From assembly GCF_001954195.1 (NCBI RefSeq), contig NZ_MBES01000081.1, positions 1 to 64,000 on the forward strand: a stretch of 64,000 nt of DNA. The letters are read 5' to 3'. The position numbers and the translations under genes were made by a program. Positions 48,932-57,669 of this stretch are shown piece by piece. How positions within the stretch are numbered: position 1 is the stretch's first letter; each line of letters begins with the position of its first letter. Origin of the DNA: Mycobacterium sp. IS-1264. GTDB lineage: Bacteria; Actinomycetota; Actinomycetes; Mycobacteriales; Mycobacteriaceae. Below the pieces are notes generated by a model. That model searched no databases. It was not told the origin of the DNA and worked only from the letters and a program-made list of their open reading frames with translations.

Positions 48932-50773
48932 CTAGCCCACAACCTCCATCAGTAGCAGCGCCCCGCCGACGTCTCCCCCCGGCGAGCGGAACGGCGTGCA
49001 GGTGACCCGTACTTGCGCGGGCCGGCCGCGCCGGTTGATCGCGTCCACCACCGTCTGACTGGAGGTATCGGAGTCGACAAACGCGTTGCCGATCAGCGGA
49101 CGCACCGTTTCGATGGGCAAGCCGATGTCCAGCCCGGTCAATTTCGAGCCCGTCGTTTCGTCGGCCCGCAGGCCCCATAGGTCCTCGCAGCCACGGTTCC
49201 AGACCACCACCCGCATTTCCCGGTCGACCACGACCATTCCCAGCTGGACGGAATTGATCAGCGAATCCAGGAAGTTCTTGGCGTCGTCGAGTTCCACGCT
49301 GCGTTCGCGCAGCGTTTCGTTGATGGTGTGCAGTTCGTCGTTCGTGGACTGCAACTCCTCGTTCATCGTCTCGAGTTCTTCGTTGGTGGACTGCAATTCC
49401 TCGTTGGTGGTCTCGAGCTCCTCCACCGTGGACTGCAGTTCCTCGTTGGTCGTCTCCAGCTCCTCGTTGGTGGATTGCAGTTCTTCGTAGGCCGCCTCGA
49501 GCTGGCGGTTGGTCTGCACGACCTTGTCCAGCAGCGCGCGCGTCGCGGTGACGTCGAAGAACACGATGGAAACCCCGAGCAGGCCGTTTTCGGCGTCGAC
49601 GAGCGGGTTGACATGGATCTCGAACCACACCGTTTCGGCGCCCGGCCGTTGCCATTTGACGTCGGGAATCCGCGCTGAACGTCGCTCCACCTTGGCCTGC
49701 TCCAGGTAGGCCCGCAGCTCGACCGGACGATACGACACTTCCAGGTCACGCAGCAGCCGGCCGATGTCGCGAGCCGATAGGCCGAAGACGGTCTCCGCCT
49801 GCTGGTTGATCATCGCCACGGTGTCTTCGCCGGTGACCACGATCTGCGCAACCGGGCTGGCGCGAAAGGCCAAGTCGCGCACCGTCGTAAGGCCCGGCAT
49901 CTCGCCGTGTCGGTCGTAGAACGCCGCGGCCGGATCGTAGCGTTCTATCCCGTTGTGGGTCCCCGCGGCCTTGCGGAAGATCCGGTTCTTCAGGTTCAGC
50001 GGGGTGAACCGGTCACCGTGGCTCAGCAGCATCTCGGCGTGGCCGAGGAACAGCGTGCCCTGCGGACCCAGCGCAAAATGCAGGCGCCCCAAGACGTTTC
50101 GCTGAGTCTCGGCGTTGAGGTACATCAATGTATTACGACATACCAGCAAGTCGACGCGGGAGATCGGCGCATCCTTCACAAGGTCGTTGCGACCGAATAT
50201 CACCGCACGGCGCAAATCCTTGTGAAATATGTAGCGGCCGTTGAACTGTTCGAAATAGCGCGCCAACAGATCCTGCGGCACCGACTCGACAGCCCTGGCG
50301 TCATACGAGGCGGTGCGCGCCTCGGCGAGCGCATCCTCGTCGATGTCCGTGGCGTAGATCTTGACCCGCTGCCGAAACGCGTCGGGACCCAGCGCCTCCG
50401 CCAGCAGCATGGCCAACGTGTAGGCCTCCTGCCCGGACGCGCATCCCGCGCTCCAGACCCGAACCGGGTCGTCGGGACCGCGCTCGGCCAGCATCCGCGG
50501 GATGACCTCGGCGCTGATGAATTCCCACGCTTCGGGATCCCGGAAGAACGCGGTGACGTTGATGAGGATGGTGTTGAACAGCGACGCGAATTCGTCCGAG
50601 CTGGCCTGCAGGACGTCGAGGTATTCCTCGAACGAGGTGTATCCGGCCTGATCCATCCGGTGACGGACGCGCCGCATCAGCGACGTCCGCTTGTAGCCGG
50701 TGAAGTCGAAGCCGCGGGAATCCCGCATGTAGCGCAACAAGGCCTCGAAGGCTTCGTCGGTGGTGCCGTCCAT
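48932..50773 (-). CDS. CheR methyltransferase fused to PAS domains and a coiled coil
   Basis: A 613-residue protein. Residues 1-270: CheR methyltransferase, with RRVRHRMDQAGY in the N-terminal domain, the SAM site VRVWSAGCASGQEAYTLAMLL near residue 103 and NDLVKDAPISRVDLLVCRNTLMYL near residue 195. Residues 300-420: a PAS domain. Residues 425-500: a regular heptad coiled coil built from ELQSTNEELETTNE-type units. Residues 505-613: a second PAS domain. The same architecture forms the C-terminal half of CheB-CheR-PAS hybrid proteins; here CheB is a separate gene just upstream. Probably a sensor scaffold. Confidence 0.87.
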   Translation of the reverse strand: MDGTTDEAFEALLRYMRDSRGFDFTGYKRTSLMRRVRHRMDQAGYTSFEEYLDVLQASSDEFASLFNTILINVTAFFRDPEAWEFISAEVIPRMLAERGPDDPVRVWSAGCASGQEAYTLAMLLAEALGPDAFRQRVKIYATDIDEDALAEARTASYDARAVESVPQDLLARYFEQFNGRYIFHKDLRRAVIFGRNDLVKDAPISRVDLLVCRNTLMYLNAETQRNVLGRLHFALGPQGTLFLGHAEMLLSHGDRFTPLNLKNRIFRKAAGTHNGIERYDPAAAFYDRHGEMPGLTTVRDLAFRASPVAQIVVTGEDTVAMINQQAETVFGLSARDIGRLLRDLEVSYRPVELRAYLEQAKVERRSARIPDVKWQRPGAETVWFEIHVNPLVDAENGLLGVSIVFFDVTATRALLDKVVQTNRQLEAAYEELQSTNEELETTNEELQSTVEELETTNEELQSTNEELETMNEELQSTNDELHTINETLRERSVELDDAKNFLDSLINSVQLGMVVVDREMRVVVWNRGCEDLWGLRADETTGSKLTGLDIGLPIETVRPLIGNAFVDSDTSSQTVVDAINRRGRPAQVRVTCTPFRSPGGDVGGALLLMEVVG

Positions 50774-50823
50774 TCGGTCCCGTTTCGAAGAAAGCGTCTG
50801 CCGCTAGAACACTACTCGCGACG

Positions 50824-51597
50824 TCAGAACTTGTTTTCGGGACCGACGACGGCCCATACCGTCTTGCCCGAAGCCGTCGGGGTGCTTCGCCACGCACGAC
50901 AAAGCGCGGAAACGATCGCCAGCCCGGACACTATGTCGGCGCCTCGATCGCGATCCTCGTGCCGGGCCGGCTGCCGGTCACTGCCGTCCTCGACCGCGAC
51001 CGTGACGCTGTCCTTGTAGGACTCGACGATCAGGACCGGCGCGCTGTCGGTGTGGGCGAGGACGTTTTCGACGAAGACCGTCGCTACCGTCGCCGCCGTT
51101 GGAATCAGCTCACGCATGTTCCACCTGGTGAGCCAATCGGTAACCATCGCGCGGGCAAGGCCGACGCTGATCCTGGTGGCGGGGAGCTGGGTGCGCGCCC
51201 GCCGCCGCAGCGGTAACGACCGATCGCGGACGGCGTCCAGCGCCGACTGCCGGGTCGGGTGCACGGGAACATACCGCGACACGCCAGTGGCGGTGATCGC
51301 CCGCACCGACCGCTCCGGTTCGCACACCAACAGGATCGGCACGTCCGGCCAGACGCTGACGTGCCAGCGGGCGCTGGTGAATGCCGACCATGCGGATTCG
51401 GACGGCACCCACAGGTTGTCGACGTCGACGATCACAGCGCGCGGCTCGTCGAGCGCGGCCTTGATGATGGCGTCGCGCAAGCCACGGTACGTAGCGCCGT
51501 CCAGCACACCGGTGACCGCCACGAACGCCACGTCGTCGCGCCGTTCCACGTCGACCCGGACGGGCTCGGTGAATTCAGCCCGCGGGGTCACCGACAT
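50824..51597 (-). CDS. STAS-HATPase (RsbW-like) fusion protein
   Basis: A 257-residue two-domain protein. N-terminal STAS-like domain (about 10-105; VAFVAVTGVLDGATYRGLRDAI, VDVDNLWVPSESAW), with Ser residues at the phosphoacceptor position. C-terminal HATPase/RsbW-type kinase domain (about 140-257) with an N-box-like VATVFVENVLAHTD, EDGSDRQPARHE, and SGKTVWAVV at the end. It looks like an anti-sigma kinase linked to its own antagonist. The start overlaps the CheB gene by 23 bases and the CheR-PAS gene follows 50 bases on, so one operon is likely. Confidence 0.78.
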   Translation of the reverse strand: MSVTPRAEFTEPVRVDVERRDDVAFVAVTGVLDGATYRGLRDAIIKAALDEPRAVIVDVDNLWVPSESAWSAFTSARWHVSVWPDVPILLVCEPERSVRAITATGVSRYVPVHPTRQSALDAVRDRSLPLRRRARTQLPATRISVGLARAMVTDWLTRWNMRELIPTAATVATVFVENVLAHTDSAPVLIVESYKDSVTVAVEDGSDRQPARHEDRDRGADIVSGLAIVSALCRAWRSTPTASGKTVWAVVGPENKF

Positions 51598-52648
51598 CAC
51601 CCGGCCGGGGGGCGCTGGCCGATAGCCGCTCGCCGAGCACCGTCAGGGCACCTTCGGTTTCCTCAGCCAGCGCGGTATAGCGCGAATGGAGCGGTCCATG
51701 GCCGACGCTGTCGGCGAGTTGCCTGGCCAGCCTCGCCTTTTCCTGGAGGCTGCGCAGCGCGACCCACAGCGCGTTCTCGACTTCGTCGTCGCGGGCGGTC
51801 AGCAGCGAGTCGGGGGTCCATGCGTGACCCACGCGGCAGCGGAAATGACCCTCGCCGATCGAAACCAACGACCCGTTGCAGTCCGGGCACGTGTACCCCG
51901 ATGCCGGACCCAGTTCCTGGGTATCGAAGTTGGTGGAGAATCGGCGCGTCATCGCGATGCGGTTCTCGAGCTCCATCCGAGCGTCGGGTTCCATGTTCGG
52001 CTCCTTGATCTCACGCTGCGAAAGCTTTTTCAGCATTTCGCCCATGTCCGCCGCGGCCGCCTCATCGTCCAATACGCCGGCTTCGCGCGCCTTGGTCGGC
52101 AGCGCCGGAAAAAGTGCGTCGTCGAGTGACTGGCCGATCGTGATACCGCCGCGCGAGTGGATCGCTGCCAGCCCCAGCACACCGTCGTCGAGCACACCAG
52201 ACATCAGGATCCCGACGGCGCGGGGACCGAAAGCCACCGCCACCGAGCGGAATAGAGCATTGATCGCCGGCCGATGTCCGTTCTCGGTCGGGCCCTGCGA
52301 CAACACCACGCGGTGATCGGCGACGAGCAGATGCCGGTCGGGCTGTGCGACATAGATGTGTCCCGGCTGCAGACTCGCCCCATCTTCGGCTGCGGCCGCG
52401 GGCAGCGGCCCGCTGCGGTCGACGATGCGCGCCAGGATGCTCGGTGCACCGGCTGGAATGTGCAAAGCCATCAAGTACGCGTAGGGCAGATCGGTCGGCA
52501 ATCCGGCGGCCAGATTCGACAGCGCTTCGACTCCTCCCGCCGATGCACCGATCGCCACTACCCCACGAAGGTCGCCCCCACGAAGGTCGCCCCCACGAAG
52601 GTCGCCCCCACGAAGGTCGCCGTTGTTGCCGGTCGCCTGAATCACCAC
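51575..52648 (-). CDS. CheB-type methylesterase with zinc-ribbon tail
   Basis: A 357-residue protein: CheB methylesterase domain (about residues 28-200) with Ser in VVAIGASAGGVEAL, His in ALHIPAGAPS and Asp in SGVLDDGVLGLAAI, followed by a C-terminal domain with a zinc-ribbon-like CPDCNGSLVSIGEGHFRCRVGHAW. No receiver domain. GTG start 52648; the N-terminus is a fourfold GDLRG repeat from a perfect 15-bp array. First gene of the CheB / STAS-HATPase / CheR-PAS operon. Divergent from the catalase gene. Confidence 0.82.
   Translation of the reverse strand: MVIQATGNNGDLRGGDLRGGDLRGGDLRGVVAIGASAGGVEALSNLAAGLPTDLPYAYLMALHIPAGAPSILARIVDRSGPLPAAAAEDGASLQPGHIYVAQPDRHLLVADHRVVLSQGPTENGHRPAINALFRSVAVAFGPRAVGILMSGVLDDGVLGLAAIHSRGGITIGQSLDDALFPALPTKAREAGVLDDEAAAADMGEMLKKLSQREIKEPNMEPDARMELENRIAMTRRFSTNFDTQELGPASGYTCPDCNGSLVSIGEGHFRCRVGHAWTPDSLLTARDDEVENALWVALRSLQEKARLARQLADSVGHGPLHSRYTALAEETEGALTVLGERLSASAPRPGDVGDPAG
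52561..52620 (-). repeat. 4 perfect 15-bp copies at the CheB N-terminus
   Basis: CCCCACGAAGGTCGC (plus strand) four times without a mismatch. On the coding strand each unit encodes GDLRG and contains a GTG. Perfect identity suggests very recent expansion and likely copy-number variation. Confidence 0.93.
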
Positions 52649-52654
52649 TCTCGA

Positions 52655-52679
52655 CTACCCGCCTCCAGGGTAGGCAACC
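52655..52679 (-). promoter_or_regulatory. SigF-like promoter candidate for the CheB operon
   Basis: Minus strand: GGTTG (52679-52675), 14-base spacer, GGGTAG (52660-52655). This resembles the mycobacterial SigF pattern GGTTT - 15 to 17 - GGGTA, but with a short spacer and one -35 mismatch. Transcription would begin near 52648, the GTG start, implying a leaderless message. Confidence 0.4.
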
Positions 52680-52775
52680 CTGCGGCAGGTTGATAGGTGC
52701 GCGACGTGCGGAGTTTGCGCCGGTTTATCAGTGGTACCCGGAGACCAAGCAGCCCACGCAACACAGGAGGGAACT

Positions 52776-54908
52776 ATGGGGACCGACGGCACGCCCGATC
52801 CGAAGCAGCGCGATCTGGAACCGTCCCGGGTTCGCCGCGACACCGGATACCTGACCACTCAGCAGGGCGTCCGCGTCGACAGCACCGATGATTCGCTGAC
52901 AGTCGGCGAGCGAGGCCCCACGCTGCTGGAGGATTTCCACGCCCGGGAGAAGATCACCCACTTCGACCATGAGCGCATACCGGAGCGGGTGGTGCACGCG
53001 CGCGGTGCCGGCGCGTACGGCTTCTTCGAACCGTACGACGACTGGCTGGCCGAGTACACCGCGGCGAAATTTCTGACCACACCCGGAACCAGGACCCCGG
53101 TGTTCGTCCGCTTCTCCACCGTGGCCGGATCGCGGGGATCTGCCGACACCGTCCGCGACGTGCGCGGCTTCGCCACCAAATTCTATACGGCACAAGGCAA
53201 TTACGACCTGGTGGGCAACAACTTTCCGGTCTTCTTCATCCAGGACGGCATCAAGTTTCCCGACTTTGTGCACGCCGTCAAACCCGAGCCGCACAACGAG
53301 ATTCCGCAGGCGCAATCGGCGCACGACACGCTGTGGGACTTCGTCTCGCTGCAGCCCGAAACGCTGCACGCGATCATGTGGCTGATGTCGGACCGCGCGC
53401 TACCGCGCAGCTACCGGATGATGCAGGGCTTCGGTGTGCACACGTTCCGACTGGTAAACGACAGCGGTGAAGGCACTTTCGTGAAGTTCCATTGGAAGCC
53501 GCGGCTCGGCGTGCACTCGCTGATCTGGGACGAATGCCAGAAGGTGGCAGGCAAGGACCCCGATTACAACCGGCGCGACCTTTGGGAGGCTATCGAGTCG
53601 GGCCAGTACCCGGAATGGGAACTTGGTGTCCAGCTAGTGGCCGAGGCCGACGAGTTCAAGTTCGACTTCGACCTTCTCGACGCCACGAAAATCATTCCCG
53701 AGGAACAGGTTCCGGTGCGGCCCGTGGGCAAGATGGTGCTGAACCGCAACCCGGACAACTTTTTCGCCGAGACCGAACAGGTGGCGTTTCACACGGCGAA
53801 CGTGGTACCGGGGATCGACTTCACCAACGATCCGTTGCTGCAGTTCCGCAACTTCTCCTACCTCGACACCCAGCTGATCCGTCTCGGCGGTCCGAACTTC
53901 GCTCAGTTGCCGGTCAATCGGCCGGTGGCCGAGGTGCTCAATAACCAGCAGGACGGCTACGGTCAGCACGCGATCCCACAGGGGCGGTCCAGCTATTACA
54001 AGAACACCTTGGGCAGCGGATGTCCGGCGCTGGCCTCGGGAGTAGAAGACGACGTCTTCCGCCACTACACCCAGCGGGTCGACGGTGCTGCGATGCGCAA
54101 GCGCGCCAAGTCTTTTGAGAATCACTACAGCCAGGCGCGGATGTTCTGGAAGAGCATGTCTGCGGTCGAGGCCGAACACATCGTGGCGGCGTTCGCCTTC
54201 GAACTAGGCAAGGTCGAGGTGCCCGACATCCGCTCGGCGGTGGTGGGCCAACTCGCCCACATCGACCACGAGCTGGCGGGTCAGGTGGCGGCGAAGCTCG
54301 GGCTTCCCGAGCCGGAGCGCCAGCAGGTCGACGAGGTGCCGGAGTCGCCGGCACTTTCCCAACTGACCGACGTCCCCGACACGATCGCCTCGCGCAAGAT
54401 CGCGGTGCTGGCCGCCGACGGCGTCGACGTCGTCGGAACGCAGCGCTTCATCGAGCTCATGCAGCAGCGCGGTGCGATGGTTGAAGTCCTCGCCCCGATC
54501 GCCGGCGGAACTCTGGAGGGCGGATCCGGCGGCCAGTTGCCCGTCGACCGCGCCTTCACCACCATGGCGTCGGTCCTTTACGACGCCGTCGTGGTGGCCT
54601 GCGGACCCCGCTCGGTGTCGACCCTTGCCAATGACGGCTACGCCGTGCACTTCGTGGTCGAGGCCTACAAGCACCTCAAGCCGGTGGGTGCGTTCGGGGC
54701 CGGGATCGACCTACTCCGCGCCGCCAACATCGAGAACCGGCTGGCCGATGACACCGCCGCCGATGACACCAGCGTCGTCAGCGACCAGGCCGTCGTGACC
54801 ACCACGGCGGCCGCCGACGAATTTCCCGAGGGGTTCGTCGACGAATTCGCCGCAGCCCTCGCCCAACACCGCTGCTGGCAACGGCAGACGGATCCCGTCC
54901 CCGCCTAG
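52776..54908 (+). CDS. katE: Large-subunit (HPII/KatE-type) haem catalase
   Basis: A 710-residue clade-2 catalase that breaks down H2O2. Core catalase domain about residues 1-500: distal His in IPERVVHARGAGAYG near residue 73, Asn in LVGNNFPVFFIQDGIKFPD near residue 148, proximal Tyr in FRNFSYLDTQLIRLGGPNF near residue 370. The C-terminal 150 residues form the flavodoxin/class I amidotransferase-like domain (RKIAVLAADGVDVVG) found only in large catalases. ATG 52776 with AGGAGGG at 52766-52772. A 15-bp duplication lies near the C-terminus. Divergent from the CheB operon. Confidence 0.93.
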   Translation: MGTDGTPDPKQRDLEPSRVRRDTGYLTTQQGVRVDSTDDSLTVGERGPTLLEDFHAREKITHFDHERIPERVVHARGAGAYGFFEPYDDWLAEYTAAKFLTTPGTRTPVFVRFSTVAGSRGSADTVRDVRGFATKFYTAQGNYDLVGNNFPVFFIQDGIKFPDFVHAVKPEPHNEIPQAQSAHDTLWDFVSLQPETLHAIMWLMSDRALPRSYRMMQGFGVHTFRLVNDSGEGTFVKFHWKPRLGVHSLIWDECQKVAGKDPDYNRRDLWEAIESGQYPEWELGVQLVAEADEFKFDFDLLDATKIIPEEQVPVRPVGKMVLNRNPDNFFAETEQVAFHTANVVPGIDFTNDPLLQFRNFSYLDTQLIRLGGPNFAQLPVNRPVAEVLNNQQDGYGQHAIPQGRSSYYKNTLGSGCPALASGVEDDVFRHYTQRVDGAAMRKRAKSFENHYSQARMFWKSMSAVEAEHIVAAFAFELGKVEVPDIRSAVVGQLAHIDHELAGQVAAKLGLPEPERQQVDEVPESPALSQLTDVPDTIASRKIAVLAADGVDVVGTQRFIELMQQRGAMVEVLAPIAGGTLEGGSGGQLPVDRAFTTMASVLYDAVVVACGPRSVSTLANDGYAVHFVVEAYKHLKPVGAFGAGIDLLRAANIENRLADDTAADDTSVVSDQAVVTTTAAADEFPEGFVDEFAAALAQHRCWQRQTDPVPA
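54744..54773 (+). repeat. 2 x 15-bp in-frame duplication near the catalase C-terminus
   Basis: GCCGATGACACCGCC and GCCGATGACACCAGC, 13 of 15 identical, giving ADDTA-ADDTS in a loop of the C-terminal domain. Confidence 0.7.
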
Positions 54909-54923
54909 CACAGGAGGTTTATC

Positions 54924-55181
54924 GTGCCCAGATCGTCGATCAAGAACGAAGAGATGTACCAGGAACTGCGTAAGCAGGGTGACTCCAAGGAGAAGGCCGC
55001 GCGGATCTCCAACGCGGCCGCCAGTAGGGGTAAGTCTTCGGTGGGCCGCAAGGGCGGCAAGTCCGGATCCTACGCCGACTGGACGGTCCCGGAATTGAAG
55101 AAGAGAGCCAAAGAGCTTGGCATCTCGGGGTATTCGGGCCTGACGAAAGACAAGCTGGTCGCCAAACTGCGTAACCACTGA
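54924..55181 (+). CDS. DUF7218/Rho-N domain small basic protein
   Basis: An 85-residue basic protein. The first half, IKNEEMYQELRKQGDSKEKAARISNAAASRG, is the DUF7218 type; the second half, ADWTVPELKKRAKELGISGYSGLTKDKLVAKLRNH, is a Rho termination factor N-terminal-like (SAP-type) motif that may bind nucleic acid. GTG start with AGGAGGT at 54911-54917, 15 bases after the catalase stop, so the two are likely co-transcribed in a stress response. Confidence 0.82.
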   Translation: MPRSSIKNEEMYQELRKQGDSKEKAARISNAAASRGKSSVGRKGGKSGSYADWTVPELKKRAKELGISGYSGLTKDKLVAKLRNH

Positions 55182-55194
55182 GCCTGGCGCCAGA

Positions 55195-55770
55195 TCAGTC
55201 GATCAGCCCCAGCCGCTCGGCCAGCACCAAGAATGCGACCGCGTAGTCGTTGTCGGCGGTCCGTGATCTGATGCGATCCCAGTCCAACCGTTCGCGGATC
55301 GCGCGCACGGCCGGCAGCAGCTTCGCGAAATCGCAGTGGTGCTCGTTGAGCGCGCGCAATTTCTGGATAACCACCAGGGTCGGCGGCAGCACCGGCATCG
55401 ATATCGCCAACACGTCGCGCTGCTCGGCGCAGTCTAGGGTGGCCCGATCCACCGGAACGCCGTTCAGCCGGTGCAACACGTCCACGACCGTGTTTCCGGT
55501 GCGGGCCTTGAATAGCCAGTCCTCCGGCGGGTGTTCGACGGCGAATCCGGCGTCTTTGAGGGTCGCGGCGGCGGTCGCCGCATCGTCCTCGGTGACCACC
55601 AGATCCACATCGTGGCTGGGTTCGGGTGCGCCGTATGCCCACAGCGCGTAGCTGCCCGCCAGCGCGAAACGCGGCCCATTCTCTTTGAGAGCCGACGCCG
55701 CGCCACGCAGCGCCTCACGCAACCGCGCACACTCGGCGGACACGTGTGCGTCCGTCTGAACGGGTTTCAT
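55195..55770 (-). CDS. Nucleotidyltransferase-fold protein
   Basis: A 191-residue protein of the KNTase/AbiEii-like nucleotidyltransferase fold: FALAGSYALWAYGAPEPSHDVDLVVTEDD near residue 33 supplies the GS...DVD metal motif. Its C-terminal part is helical. It could modify a small molecule or RNA/protein with a nucleotide. No clear antitoxin or HEPN partner is adjacent. ATG 55770 preferred; the frame extends 12 codons upstream. Confidence 0.72.
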   Translation of the reverse strand: MKPVQTDAHVSAECARLREALRGAASALKENGPRFALAGSYALWAYGAPEPSHDVDLVVTEDDAATAAATLKDAGFAVEHPPEDWLFKARTGNTVVDVLHRLNGVPVDRATLDCAEQRDVLAISMPVLPPTLVVIQKLRALNEHHCDFAKLLPAVRAIRERLDWDRIRSRTADNDYAVAFLVLAERLGLID

Positions 55771-55809
55771 CGTGGATAGGTGATACCCGGCGGCTGACGT
55801 GCGCAACCC

Positions 55810-55842
55810 CTTTAAGTGTCGTTTAAGCGTCGTTTAAGCGTC
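55810..55842 (+). repeat. 3 x 11-bp array in a divergent promoter
   Basis: CTTTAAGTGTC, GTTTAAGCGTC and GTTTAAGCGTC, between the divergent nucleotidyltransferase and ACAD-like genes. GTTTAAG repeated at about one helical turn could be a regulator site or a promoter -35 cluster. Confidence 0.82.
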
Positions 55843-55901
55843 GGCCGAATGGGCAATCGACCAGGTATGTCAGCGCAAAGATCGGCGTCGGGTGACCGCG
55901 C

Positions 55902-56858
55902 GTGACTGCGGGCCTGGTGCAGCATTGGCTTGAGTCGGGACGACTCGAGTTGCCGCTGCCGGCGTCGGGCCGTACCGCTGAGCGCTGGCAAGGCCTGGCG
56001 CGTCTCGCCGAAGAGGACATCGCGGCGGCCCGGATCGCCGAGACCCACGTCGACGCCGTCGCAATTTTGGACGAATTGGGCGGCAAGCCACCGGAATCGG
56101 GCCAGCTGTGGGCCGTCTGGGCGGCCGAATCCCCCGATGCGGTGCTGACGGCGACCAATATCCGCGGCGGCGCATTCGCGCTGAACGGCACCAAGGTGTG
56201 GTGCCAGGGTGCCGGGTTCTGCACCAATGCGCTCGTGACCGCGCGGCTGGACGACGGAAGACGGGGACTGTTCGCGGTGGCGGTCGCCGACCATGCCGTC
56301 AAAGCGCTGCCCAGCACGTGGTGGAACGCCGGGATGGCCGGCAGCGACACGCGGCCGGTCCAGTTCACCAACGCCCACGCCGTCGCTGTGGGCGACCCCG
56401 GTGACTACCTGAACCGCCCCGGGTTCTGGCACGCCGCGATCGGCGTCGCCGCGTGCTGGCTCGGCGGCGCACGCCGGGTCGCCGAACCGCTATACCGTTG
56501 CGCCGGAAGCAAATCGGCTGACGCCTACTCACTAGCCCATCTGGGCGCGGTGGACGCCGCACTGGCGGCCGGCGACGCAATGCTGGCCACCGCTGCGGCC
56601 CAGATCGACGACGACCCATTCGACCGGGCCGACACCGCGCAACTGCTCGCCCGTCGCGTCCGCAGCGTCATCGAACACGCGGCCGACGAAGCCATCACCC
56701 GCACCGGGCGCGCGCTGGGACCGGGCCCGCTGTGTCAGGACGGCCGGCATGCCCAACGGGTGGCCGATTTGAGCATCTACATCCGACAGAGTCACGCCGA
56801 GCGCGATCTGGCCGAGCTCGGACGGCTCGCCGGCGACCACCGCTGGGGGACGGTGTGA
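55902..56858 (+). CDS. Short acyl-CoA dehydrogenase-like protein
   Basis: A 318-residue protein of the acyl-CoA dehydrogenase superfamily but about 70 residues shorter than a normal FadE. GAFALNGTKVWCQGAGFCTNALVTARLDDG near residue 87 corresponds to the NGxKxW middle-domain motif. Helical C-terminal domain present; the usual catalytic Glu segment is not recognisable. GTG start 55902. Followed 7 bases later by a PIG-L deacetylase. Such truncated ACAD-like genes beside PIG-L genes suggest a role in modifying a carbohydrate or lipid, not beta-oxidation; this is inference. Confidence 0.7.
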   Translation: MTAGLVQHWLESGRLELPLPASGRTAERWQGLARLAEEDIAAARIAETHVDAVAILDELGGKPPESGQLWAVWAAESPDAVLTATNIRGGAFALNGTKVWCQGAGFCTNALVTARLDDGRRGLFAVAVADHAVKALPSTWWNAGMAGSDTRPVQFTNAHAVAVGDPGDYLNRPGFWHAAIGVAACWLGGARRVAEPLYRCAGSKSADAYSLAHLGAVDAALAAGDAMLATAAAQIDDDPFDRADTAQLLARRVRSVIEHAADEAITRTGRALGPGPLCQDGRHAQRVADLSIYIRQSHAERDLAELGRLAGDHRWGTV

Positions 56859-56865
56859 GTACAAC

Positions 56866-56901
56866 GTGACGACGAGCGTGAGGACGACGGTGAGGACCAC
56901 T
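56866..56901 (+). repeat. 3 x 12-bp array beginning at a start codon
   Basis: GTGACGACGAGC, GTGAGGACGACG and GTGAGGACCACT. Each unit begins with an in-frame GTG, giving three possible starts and the peptide TTS-VRTT-VRTT at the N-terminus of the PIG-L protein. Confidence 0.78.
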
Positions 56902-57663
56902 GCGACAAGCAATTGCACCCGGTTTGCGGCCAGGCCGCTGACCCGTGGCGGCACCCCGGTGCCAATCTGGCTCGCTGCCCTCGACCGGGGTGCCCCGCCG
57001 CGACTGGATCTGACCGGATGCCCCGGTCTCGTCGTCGTCGCACCCCATCCCGACGATGAGACGCTCGGCCTGGGCGCGACGATCGCGCAATTGGTCGCCT
57101 CGGGCACCAATGTCCAGGTGGTGTCGGTCAGCGACGGCGGCGCCGTCCGGCCCGACGCCTCGCGGTCCGAACGGCTTCGCCTGGCAGAGATACAGAAATA
57201 CGAATTACGCAGGGCGACCGGTGTTCTAGGGATCTCTCCGCCGCTATCGCTCGGCCTTCCCGATGGCCGTATCGCCGACCACGAGGGCGTGCTCACCGAC
57301 ACGCTGGTCGACATCCTCGACGACGCCGCGCCCGGAACGTGGTGTGCCGCCACCTGGCGCGGCGACGGGCACCCCGACCACGAGGCGGCCGGTCGCGCGG
57401 CCGCAGCGGCGTGTGCGCGCACGGGTACCTCGCTGCTGGAGTATCCGGTCTGGATGTGGCACTGGGCCAGCCCGGCCGATTCAGCGGTGCCCTGGGATCG
57501 GGCGTACGCGGCGCCGCTGCCCGCGTGGGCTCTTAGTCGTAAACGCCTTGCGGCGCATTGCTTTCGCAGCCAGCTCGAGGCGGGAAACGCCGGCTCGGCA
57601 CCGGTGTTGCCGGCATTCGTTCTCGCGCGGCTCCTGGCGGTCGGGGAACTGGTGTTCCGGTGA
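56866..57663 (+). CDS. PIG-L family N-deacetylase
   Basis: A 265-residue zinc-dependent deacetylase of the PIG-L/MshB/LmbE fold. Metal ligands in VVAPHPDDETLGLGATIAQL near residue 62 (His-Pro-Asp-Asp) and WRGDGHPDHEAAGRAAAAAC near residue 163. The family removes acetyl groups from GlcNAc-containing glycolipids or thiols. Preceded by an ACAD-like gene; MshB-type specificity cannot be claimed. The N-terminus before the fold is variable because of the tandem array over its start. Confidence 0.85.
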   Translation: MTTSVRTTVRTTATSNCTRFAARPLTRGGTPVPIWLAALDRGAPPRLDLTGCPGLVVVAPHPDDETLGLGATIAQLVASGTNVQVVSVSDGGAVRPDASRSERLRLAEIQKYELRRATGVLGISPPLSLGLPDGRIADHEGVLTDTLVDILDDAAPGTWCAATWRGDGHPDHEAAGRAAAAACARTGTSLLEYPVWMWHWASPADSAVPWDRAYAAPLPAWALSRKRLAAHCFRSQLEAGNAGSAPVLPAFVLARLLAVGELVFR

Positions 57664-57669
57664 ACGCGC

